Shown piece after piece: positions 8,417 through 15,394 of a stretch of 15,394 nucleotides of DNA; the stretch's first letter is position 1; each line of letters begins with the position of its first letter. The notes under the pieces were generated by a model. It was not told the DNA's origin and searched no databases. It saw nothing but the letters and a program-made list of their open reading frames with translations. Both the position numbers and the translations under genes were made by a program. Source of the DNA: Fomitopsis serialis (Eukaryota; Basidiomycota; Agaricomycetes; Polyporales; Fomitopsidaceae); the NCBI RefSeq assembly GCF_022376445.1, contig NW_025955667.1, positions 1 through 15,394 of the forward strand, read 5' to 3'.

Positions 8417-10274
8417 CTATTGGCTATTCGGCGCGGGCGCATTGGCAGGTGGGGTCATGGGCACGCTCCCGTCAACGACGTTGGAGCCCTTGAGGTCCTC
8501 GCGCTTGAGCTTGAGCTCCGCCTGGCCGCCCTTCTGCGTCTCCGCGGGCTCCGTCTCGGGCGTCTGGATCTTCGTCATCTCGCGCACGAACGAAGTACCC
8601 CAGTACGCTGCGGAGTATTTCGTCACGTACTGGTGAGGCTCATGAGCATGCGTGAAGTGATGGATAATGACGAGAAAGACGTACTTTGAAGAGTTTACGT
8701 TGGTTCTCTGCCCGAGTATCCGCGTCCATGCTGACGGACTGGAAGATCGCGTCGGCGACCTCTTGCGAGTCCCACGGGTTGACAACGATACTGCCGTTCA
8801 GACTGTGCGCCGCGCCCGCGAACTCTGACAAGACCATGACGCCTTGCTTCTCCTGCTGACAAGCGATGTACTCATATGACACCTGCAAACTGATCAGTTT
8901 CGCCGCGACGGCCATGGGTCAGGGAACTCACCAAGTTCATACCATCGCGCGTGGAGGTGACCAAGCACACATCGCTGACGGCGTACAACGCACACAGTTC
9001 ATCGAACGGCAACGACTTGTGCATGAAGTGGATGGGAACAAAGTCGACCGTGCCGAATCGCCCGTTGATCCGGCCGACCAGCTCGTTGACGATCGCGCGC
9101 AGGTTCTGGTACTCTTCTACGTCCTGCCGCGATGGGACCGCCAGCTGTGCAAGCACAACCTTGCCGATCCACTCCGGGTGCTGGCTTAGGAACAGCTCGA
9201 GAGCGTGCAGCTTCTGCGGCACGCCCTTGATATAGTCCAGCCGGTCCACGCCCACGATCACCTTCACGTCCCCGAAGCGCTGCTGCAGCTGCTTGATTCG
9301 CTGTTGCACGCTGTCCTTCTTGAGGTTGTCCGTGAACGACGTAGGGTCGATCCCGATCGGGAATGTGCCGACGTGCGCGAGCCGACCCTCAAACTCAACG
9401 CCGTTCGGCATCGTAGGCAGCGCAAGGATACGTGTGCAAGAAGACAGGAAGTGTCGCGCGTAGTCATACGTGTGGAAACCGATGAGGTCCGAGTACAGCG
9501 TCCCGAGCAGAATTTCCCGCCGCACGGGGAGAATCCTACGAAGCGTGAGCATACCTCCGGCGTCAACGTGGGACGGACGCACCTGTAGATCTCGCTGGAT
9601 GGGAACGGAGTGTGCAGGAAGAAGCCGATTTTGACGTTCGGCACGCGCGTGGGCGGTATGTCCTCCATCTCGATGCCCTCAAGGATACGCTCGATTTCTG
9701 AGGCGGTCGTCGAGCCGTCGTTCGGCGGGCCGTCGTTGAGGACACGGAGAAGCATAGGGAGCAGCATGAGGTGGTAGTCTTGCACCCAGACCATCGAACC
9801 GGGTGAGAGCTGCTGCATAATCACCTGTGCGAACGCCATGTTCGCCTGGCGGTACGCGAGCCAGTTCTCCTCGTCAAAGTTCATCTCACCGGGGTGGTAG
9901 TGGAACAGCGGCCAGAGGATGGAGTTGCTGAAGCCATTGTAGTGACGGTCCGCGACCTCGTCGTCCAGGTAAACCGCCTGACACGAGTACTCCTCCATCA
10001 ACCGCTTGTCGAGGATTGGGCGGTCTTTCGGAGGAATAAAGAATCCCGGCCAGCCGATCCAGGTGAAGGACATAGACTTCTTGCACCCAGACAGCGCAGA
10101 TACAAGGCCGCCTGAGGACATCTTGAAGTGGTATTCGCCCGCCTCATCCTTAGTGATGGTGACGGGGAGACGGTTGGAGACGACGATGAGGTGGCCCTGC
10201 GCGCCGTCGAGGTCGGGAATTTGCGGAGAGAGGAGCTCGGACGGCGAGGAAGTGAGGGGTGGTCGTTGGCTCAT
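8417..10274 (-). CDS. TPS1: Trehalose-6-phosphate synthase (UDP-forming), Tps1
   Basis: Transfers glucose from UDP-glucose to glucose-6-phosphate to make trehalose-6-phosphate, the first step of trehalose synthesis (GT20 family, GT-B fold); cytosolic. Exons 9583-10274, 8932-9535, 8685-8882 and 8417-8629; introns 9536-9582 (GTGCGT...CGTAG), 8883-8931 (GTGAGT...TTGCAG) and 8630-8684 (GTACGT...CACCAG). They join in frame to 568 residues. Family motifs in order: VVSNRLPV (31-38), SGGLVSAL (54-61), WIGWPG (72-77), HYNGFSNSILWPLFHYH, MVWVQDYHLMLLP, GFFLHTPFPSSEIYR, LIGFHTYDYARHFLSS, PIGIDP, VGVDRLDYIKGVPQKL, VVLAQLAVPSR, ELVGRINGRFG and VTSTRDGMNLVSYEYIACQ. Somewhat longer than yeast Tps1 because of an N-terminal Pro/Ser stretch and a charged, Pro-rich C-terminal tail after the catalytic domain. 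No frame breaks. Sugar-phosphatase motifs are absent, so it is the synthase, not a Tps2-type fusion. Confidence 0.97.
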
Positions 10275-10420
10275 CGTCGGACGCTGGCGGCGACAACGCG
10301 GACGTTACAGGCGGCGGCGACGGGGACGTGGGGAGTGCTAATAGCGGCGAGGACGATGGCAACGATGGTGAGCAGCACAGGGTTTTATGGCCGAGAGTAA
10401 CTCGCACTTATCGATGATGT
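10275..10420 (-). promoter_or_regulatory. Tps1 5' leader and core promoter region
   Basis: Reading leftward, a CCATAAAACC sequence (complement of 10382-10391) lies about 110 bases before the Tps1 ATG and could act as a TATA-like element. The leader in between is rich in CG and CCG triplets. No clear AGGGG stress element was found directly upstream, so stress control cannot be argued from this stretch alone. Confidence 0.3.
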
Positions 10421-10682
10421 CATGCGACCGTAATTGATCGAAGCTTCGAGCCGGGCAGTCGGTAACCTAAACTTGGTATTTCTGCGCCCACTTAACCTGC
10501 CATTACTATCATTTACGTCCACCATCTGTCCGCAACCTCTTCCTCCTCCTCTCACTATCGTCGCTGCCCTTCGTCGTCGCTGCCTCCAGCCCACGGTCGC
10601 GCAGCTATTCGCTCTGATGCCGGCGACCACTCCGATTAAAGCCCGCAGGACTGCTCGATGATCATCCATATCGCGGCCCAGC

Positions 10683-10888
10683 CCTCCGCTTGACGGCCCG
10701 GTCCATTACCATTTCTTGTGCTCGTACTGCGGTCTAGAAATCTCTCGGTCACAAGTGAGCATGCATAGAGCCCGAGTACATAATTTTTGCAGGCGAATCT
10801 CTGTCCGCTGTCTTTCGGTCGTCGGACGAGGTCGTGATCGGGAAGCGCATCGATGAGCACGTCCATCTGCATTCGGATACCGGGATGG
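10683..10888 (+). other. Two exon-like pieces with a Cys-x-x-Cys motif between Tps1 and the reductase
   Basis: The first piece (about 10683-10754) reads SPPLDGPVHYHFLCSYCG and then reaches a GTGAGC donor-like site at 10755. A second piece (10793-10888) sits between a TTTTTGCAG acceptor and a GTATGT donor and reads SLSAVFRSSDEVVIGKRIDE and on. The splice phases do not match unless an upstream weak donor inside the first piece (GTCTAG at 10731) is used. The motif VHYHFLCSYC resembles the start of the small CXXC proteins related to animal STEEP1 (CXorf56), but the rest of that family is not visible. The opposite strand also has an open frame here (10636-10872). Probably a relic or a partly read small gene; weakly supported. 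Confidence 0.25.
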
Positions 10889-11230
10889 GTATGTGCATTG
10901 GCCCCACGTACACTTCGAGCTTATCACCCTCTTGGCTTGGAGGACTTCGTAAATGGCTCACTACTCTGGTGGTGCTATCCCCCAATCCTCTGAGCAGGCC
11001 CAGAAACGCGCTGCAACTTCCTCAATTGTAGGCACTGCTGACCAGACCCAGACTAGTTGTCCTATGGCGCACCGCGATCAGTGGCGAACACTTCACCCCT
11101 GACCTTAAGTTGTAACACGGGCATTCAGATCAGGCATGTACCCTAGTTCTTTTCGGTAATGACATGCTTACGGCGTTGTGATTTGAAAAGTGCCTGGCCT
11201 CGCGTACGTGCATCGAGTCACGACAGATCC
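10889..11230. other. Intergenic region left of the reductase gene
   Basis: An open stretch of 49 codons starts at an ATG at 10952 on the + strand (MAHYSGGAIPQSSEQAQKR...) and ends with TGA near 11101. It has no recognised domain and no clear splice link to the exon-like pieces on its left. The rest holds the 3' flank of the reductase gene. Confidence 0.3.
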
Positions 11231-12461
11231 CTACAATAAACCCTGTGTCTTGAACGCGTAGATCATGTCGCGGGTGCTCTCCTGCTTCGTACGATATTTG
11301 AGTCCGAGAACCCTCGTCGACTTGGAAGCATCGAACACGAAGTTATGCTTCGCACTAGCAGGCCGGTACGTGGCATCTCCTCCGGGTAGGCTTCCGTCAG
11401 CTTCATGAGCGGCTTTGACTTGAATAAAGGCATCTGCGTGAGCTCCTCGCAGATCGTCGGATGTTCCGCAAGTTGACTCACCGAAGTCCTGCCACTTCCA
11501 GGATCCCTCAGACGCGATGATTCGTTGTCCACCCGCATCTTCCTTCTGGAATGCAAGCACGTGTGCCTCCGCAACATCTCGCACATCAACCCAACACATC
11601 CTGTAATAAGTACGTACCCCAAAGATCAGCGCACAAATCCCGATTTGCAACCGAATCTGCAACTGACTCGACGACCATCCCGTCCGATCGCACCTCAATC
11701 TGGTCTCTGGCCTTGACGATCACAGCCTCGTACCACTCTCGCAAGCTGTTCGCCATCTCTGCGGGAGAGCTCGCGGGCAGCATCGGCGGCCCGAAAACGT
11801 ACGATGGGCAGATCGAGACGAGGTCCCAGCCGATCCCGCCCTCACGTTTCTGCCTTTCCACGAACTCCCAAGCCGCGCGCTCGGCGAGGACCTTGCTTGC
11901 ACAGTACTTGTCTGTGATCGACGCAGCGCGGCCGTGCGTGTGCACCTCCGAGAGGGATGCTTCGTTCCAGTCGTCTTCGGTGAACGTGCGCGGGAGGTCT
12001 CGGAACTCGCGGATCGCGGCGCAGGATGAGGTTAGGACGATACGCTTGACAGACACGCCGTAGGCGAGGGCGGACTCGAGCACGCGTGTGGTACCGCGCA
12101 CAGCTGGCGCGATGAGCTCCTCGGGATCGTCCACGCCTACAATGTTCGGCGAGGCGAGATGCGCAATGGCATCGACGTCCCTGACTGCTTCGTCGAAGGC
12201 GTGTTCCTGTCCGCCGTTTGCAGGTCAGTCACTAATTTGATGGGTGATAGGTGTTGAGCATACCTTGGTGATGTCCTCGATGACAATCGTCTCGAGCTTG
12301 TCGTGCGACGCGAATGTCTCGCGGAGCTGCTGGGCCTTGCTCTCTGAGCGCACGGTGCCCCGCACGGCGTAGCCTTGTTCGAGGAGCTTGCGCACTAGCC
12401 ACTGGGCGATATAGCCATTCGCACCAGTGACGAGCACTCTACCCGACGTGATCGCAGGCAT
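11231..12461 (-). CDS. NAD(P)-dependent reductase, extended SDR (dihydroflavonol-reductase/Gre2-like)
   Basis: Reduces a carbonyl substrate with NAD(P)H; related fungal enzymes act on aldehydes, methylglyoxal or ketones, and the substrate cannot be told from sequence. Exon 1 (12264-12461) carries the Rossmann motif TGANGYIAQWLV. Exon 2 (to 12206) carries AHLASPNIVG, the serine motif VLTSSCAA, the catalytic YxxxK as DKYCASKVLAE, and CPSYVFGPP. Later exons carry CWVDVRDVAEAHV, ASEGSWKWQDF and the C-terminal ASKSTRVLGLKYRT, with the stop at 11231-11233. Clear introns: 12207-12263 (GTATGC...GGACAG) and 11434-11481 (GTGAGT...CGCAG). The junction around 11601-11693 is unclear. The well-shaped 93-nt intron (GTGCGA...TTACAG) does not keep frame, while a 34-nt intron (GTGCGC at 11634 to 11601) does and gives 363 residues. 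Expression signals were not resolved; the ATG is 109 bases from the gene upstream. Confidence 0.85.
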
Positions 12462-12570
12462 CGTCTAGCGTGAATGTGATGTGCAGTCTGGGATACTGCG
12501 TCCAGTTGGTGTGAACATCTTGCGTCGCAGTGCAGTGGGACCTGTATCTCGAGAAGCGCTCAATTCTTTG

Positions 12571-12954
12571 TCAGACGACGGAGAGGATGGAGGGTGCATA
12601 GGAGGATTGGTGAGCATTTGGCTTTCAAAGCGTCAAGGCATTGGAAAATCGAATGACGAAGTGGACAGGGCGAGGGAACATACAGACGGCTTCAGCATGG
12701 GCGCCTCCTCCGTCCGATGCGGGGGTAAGCTTGTACCGTGGGGCTTGGAATCTCGATTTGGAGGTTGGAACGGGAGGAAGTCGATGTTCGTGCGTGAGTG
12801 GTATATGGCTTTCCACGTGACCGCGATGACGCGCGAACTGGCGCCGAACCCGAGCGACGAGCGTTGGGTGCGGATGATCTCCTCGTCGCGCTCCTCGATG
12901 GCCAGCAGCAGCGGCGCCGCGCACCATGTCAACGATTTCCAAGAAGCCACCCAT
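12571..12954 (-). CDS. Candidate small gene of unknown function, start unresolved
   Basis: Function not recognised. On the - strand a stretch from about 12930 to 12684 has strongly GC-rich third positions and reads AIEERDEEIIRTQRSSLGFG, then VIAVTWKAIYHSRTNIDFLP and a Pro/His-rich end. A good intron follows (12622-12683, GTATGT, TTGAC branch, TTGAAAG) and joins in frame to PNAHQSSYAPSILSVV and TGA at 12571-12573. The problem is the start: this frame has no ATG back to a TGA near 12999, while the nearby ATG at 12954 (MGGFLEIVDMV) is in another frame with no believable intron between. It may have a further upstream exon, a frame break, or be a remnant. The + strand is also open here with the same wobble positions, so the strand choice rests on the intron and on residue composition. 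Confidence 0.35.
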
Positions 12955-13019
12955 CGCAGGTGCGTGGCAGCACCTTGACAGCAACGACGAGGCTGACGTC
13001 AAGCGCCTCAACGCACTCC

Positions 13020-13146
13020 ACACCTTGGTCGGGTTATAGGCGAGGTCGGGCCCCACACGCCCCAATCCCTTCTCTCTTTCCCGCTCGTTCCTGTCCCTCT
13101 TCACGACCCGTAACGACCACTCGACGCTATACCCCACAGTATCGCC
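13020..13146 (+). promoter_or_regulatory. Pyrimidine-rich core promoter of the six-span membrane protein gene
   Basis: A run dominated by C and T (about 13048-13105) precedes the ATG at 13147, followed by a short AC-rich leader ending CACAGTATCGCCATGG. CT-rich tracts just upstream of the start are common in highly or steadily expressed fungal genes. No TATA box is visible. Confidence 0.35.
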
Positions 13147-14589
13147 ATGGTCGACCGACCGGGCTCGCAGACGTCCACCACACCTACTGCCGTCGACGAC
13201 CGCGGGCGCGGCCATCCACCCGACCACCAAGACTTACAGAATGGCTCCGAGAAGCAGGCAACCACTACGAAGGAGCGGCCCACTGTCGCAGTAACACAAA
13301 CAAACTCGAACGACACCATCCTCTTCTACGACGAGCCACCTTCACTCAACTATACCATCAAGACCGGCAGCCGCGAGCGTGCCATAATCATCTGGTTCAC
13401 TCTTCTCTTCGTCGAGTCCGGCATCCTTCCCCTCATTCTCTTCTACTCGCTGGCATGGGGCGCGCATCTGAGCACCACAAAGAACCTTGCCATCATTACG
13501 AGCTTGATTGGCACCGTCTCCGGGTTCAAGTTCGCCCAGCGCATGTGGTTCTTGTGGTTTATCCGGGACCATGTCAGTCGGAGACCTATTGGTGTTGGAC
13601 GCTGGGGCGTCGACTTCTTCCAGTGCGTAGCGATCACATCTTCGTACTACCAGCCCTACTGACCTCGACGTGCAGATACATTCTTAGCCTCGCCATGGCA
13701 GCGTTCTTCATCCCACTCATCATTGGTTCCTCAGTGTACGTTCCCACCTTTTTGCTCAATGTCGTTGTTCTGACCTTCCCGTGCAGAAATCCAGGGAGTC
13801 CGCGAATTACTGCTATGGCTCTGCCATGCGTCATGCTCGTCCTGACGTTACCCCTCCTCATCACCGGTATCTTCCCCTACCGGGTTCGCGTACCCTGGAG
13901 AGTCTCTTCCTTCCCACCGCGCCAGCCTCTCCCTCCTCTCGGCTACTGCTACGTCGAGGACATCGTCGCAGTCGACGGAGGTGGCTGCACGCAGTTCCGT
14001 CAGGTGAGTCGTCACGTATACTCTCTAACTGCTCCCACTGATAGTAACCAACCCTTTTCAGGCCTGGCGTACGCGTTACGAAGAATCACAGGTCATCCGG
14101 CACATGGTCCGCCAGCTCTCCGTCCTCTGGGGAGTCTCGGGCCTGATCGTCGCCGGCGGCGTGCTCGCAGCGTGCTGGACCGCGAGCGTCGACACGGCCT
14201 ACGGGATCGGCTACGGGATCCCGTGGCTCTGGGCACTCCTCATGACTGCGGTGACCGTTGTTCGGGTGCACAACGAGCTCGCCCGCGAGCGCCGCGAGTG
14301 GGTCGCGAATATGGAGGATGTGCACCGCGCGCGGAGATTGCGCATCCGCGAGGGGAAGTACGACCCGCCCGCACTGCCGACGACCGTGGACGAGGGCGTG
14401 CGGCGGAACCTGGACGCGAGGCGGTCGGTCGATTGGCGGGAGGCGGAGCAAGACGGGCATCGGAGGACGGCGAGCGATGGGAGCCGGTGGGTGCGGAGCC
14501 ACAGCAGCCGTGCGAGGCGAGGTGTGGTGAGCTCGCCGACGAGGGAGATGAACGGGGAGAGGACTGGGGAGGGTGTGGCGGCGCCGTAA
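13147..14589 (+). CDS. Six-span integral membrane protein of unknown function
   Basis: Function not recognised; the layout resembles uncharacterised fungal multi-span proteins. Exons 13147-13622, 13676-13735, 13787-14003 and 14062-14589; introns 13623-13675 (GTGCGT, CTACTGAC branch, GTGCAG), 13736-13786 (GTACGT, TTCTGAC branch, GTGCAG) and 14004-14061 (GTGAGT, CTCTAAC branch, TTTCAG). They join in frame to 426 residues. The N-terminal 75 residues are polar and disordered. Hydrophobic spans lie near 79-103, 113-138, 160-178, 186-208, 271-291 and 301-319. A loop of about 60 residues between spans 4 and 5 contains GYCYVEDIVAVDGGGCTQFR. After span 6 comes an Arg-rich tail of about 105 residues, probably cytosolic. 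No frame breaks. The donor at 13736 was chosen over 13734 because only it opens the fourth hydrophobic span. Confidence 0.88.
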
Positions 14590-14890
14590 CCGTGTCGACG
14601 ATTGGACAGCTGGCTCGACCACAGTGCAACGAAAGGGAGACGGAGGCGACTAGCCCTGGACTAGCCTGTCGCCTTTGGGTCGCCTGTGGACATGGACGTG
14701 TAAACACATCGCGTCTCGTTAGGCGTTTTGAGGCGCGTCGCCCGAGGCAGGCTGCTCGACTGCCTCCTCGTCCAGTCCGCCTAGCTATGCACCGCCATCT
14801 ACCCTCACGGGCAAATCACTTGATGACCGTATACGTAGAGCTACATTCAGTACATACCACACTTGCCGTGAACACACACGAATGACGCGG
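14590..14890. other. Convergent 3' intergenic region
   Basis: Lies between the stop of the membrane protein gene (+) and the stop of the GNAT gene (-), so it should hold both 3' UTRs. An open + strand frame running through here is only the far end of a long accidental frame. No repeat, RNA gene or terminator structure was recognised. Confidence 0.5.
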
Positions 14891-15394
14891 TCACGTGGGT
14901 TGCACCGGACGCCACCGCATTGTGAAGACCTCTTCTATCTGTCTCTCAGCACCCTCACCAAATTCCATCTCCTCCTCGCCCACCACCACAAATCCCCATC
15001 TTCTATAGCACTGCACAGCACGCGTGTTTCTGACGAACACCCTGACGCAAACCGCATTGCCCATCCATCGTTCTTGTACAGCCTGCACCAACATGCTCCG
15101 TATCCTCGCCCAGACATGCCCGCCCTCACGAACAGCATGTCTAGCTCCGACTCCCTGTCTTCTTTCTCCGTATCGTTGCATGTTTTCACGGCAGCATATT
15201 CTAGAATTCACCGGAGACCGCATTCTCGAGGCAGAAGGTCTGCACAGCCGGAGGCGGGAAGAGCCGTTCCTGGAGGTGCGTCTGAACGCTGCGCAGGTTG
15301 TACTCCGGACGATCCGAGAATGTGACGTCGGGAAGGGACGTGTCCATGGATGCAAGGAGAAGCCGCGCGAGGGCGGGAACATCGTCGGGGGTCG
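14891..15394 (-). CDS. GNAT-family N-acetyltransferase, cut by the right edge and frame broken twice
   Basis: Would transfer an acetyl group from acetyl-CoA to an amine; substrate unknown. The sequence enters from the right edge already in frame (TPDDVPALARLL, then DTSLPDVTFSDRPEYN). It has the acetyl-CoA-binding motif A region (DMLFVRAGMSGRGYGA) and, after a frame change, MLVQAVQERW and motif B with NTRAVQCYRRWGFVVVG, ending in MRWRPVQPT and TGA at 14891-14893. Two breaks are seen: after GEF, where TAG at 15201-15203 follows and the frame resumes as EYAAVKTCNDTEKED, and next to GYGA at about 15094-15096. Each is explained by one missing base; neither allows a normal intron. The N-terminal part lies outside the window. 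About 168 residues are visible if the breaks are ignored. Confidence 0.75.
   Translation of the reverse strand, partial: RPPTMFPPSRGFSLHPWTRPFPTSHSRIVRSTTCAAFRRTSRNGSSRLRLCRPSASRMRSPVNSRICCRENMQRYGERRQGVGARHAVREGGHVWARIRSMLVQAVQERWMGNAVCVRVFVRNTRAVQCYRRWGFVVVGEEEMEFGEGAERQIEEVFTMRWRPVQPT

Noticed and set aside
8872..10274. Two overlapping open frames suggesting a broken Tps1
   Set aside because: The frame change is fully explained by a normal 47-nt intron at 9536-9582 that joins EIYR to ILPVRREILLG in frame.
12798..14885. A 695-codon open frame on the + strand
   Set aside because: It runs through three introns of the six-span protein gene with good donors, branch sites and acceptors, and matches that protein only in exon 3 (13787-14003). 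Elsewhere it is Arg/Pro/Ser-rich noise caused by GC-rich sequence.
1..15394. A new defence, mobile or biosynthetic cluster
   Set aside because: No transposase, reverse transcriptase, terminal repeats, polyketide or peptide synthetase, or other cluster-defining gene could be found; neighbouring genes do not share a pathway.

Overview
The window looks like nuclear DNA of a filamentous basidiomycete, most likely an agaricomycete (perhaps a polypore). The evidence is short GT-AG introns of about 47-70 nt with CTNAC/CTGAC/TTGAC-like branch sites, GC-rich third codon positions, a typical fungal Tps1, and a tandem cluster of the fast-evolving F-box family common in these fungi. No bacterial, plasmid, phage or CRISPR signal was seen, and no rRNA, tRNA or intact transposon was recognised.

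Layout, left to right. (1) 268-2813 (+): an unrecognised protein with a hydrophobic N-terminus, a Ser/Pro/Thr-rich linker, a long coiled coil and a disordered tail. Its coding signal changes frame six times, each time as if one base were missing. (2) 2954-3208 (+): a candidate three-exon gene for a 30-residue His-rich peptide. (3) 3781-7768 (-): three tandem copies of one F-box gene in different states of decay. Copy 1 keeps its F-box but has an in-frame TAG. Copy 2 is full of frameshifts. Copy 3 is only the first two exons. (4) 8417-10274 (-): an intact four-exon trehalose-6-phosphate synthase gene, the best-supported gene here. (5) 10275-11230: its upstream region, with two exon-like pieces on the + strand that include a Cys-x-x-Cys motif. 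(6) 11231-12461 (-): an NAD(P)-dependent extended-SDR reductase (dihydroflavonol-reductase/Gre2-like) with one unclear splice junction. (7) 12571-12954 (-): a candidate small gene with no resolved start. (8) 13147-14589 (+): an intact four-exon gene for a six-span membrane protein of unknown function. (9) 14891 to the right edge (-): the C-terminal part of a GNAT N-acetyltransferase, cut by the window end and carrying two single-base frame breaks.

The genes do not form an obvious pathway cluster. The main pattern is a contrast between clean genes (Tps1, six-span protein, most of the reductase) and broken ones (coiled-coil gene, F-box family, GNAT). In the coiled-coil and GNAT genes every break is a single missing base. 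This could be recent gene decay or uncorrected deletion errors in the assembly, and the sequence alone cannot decide.
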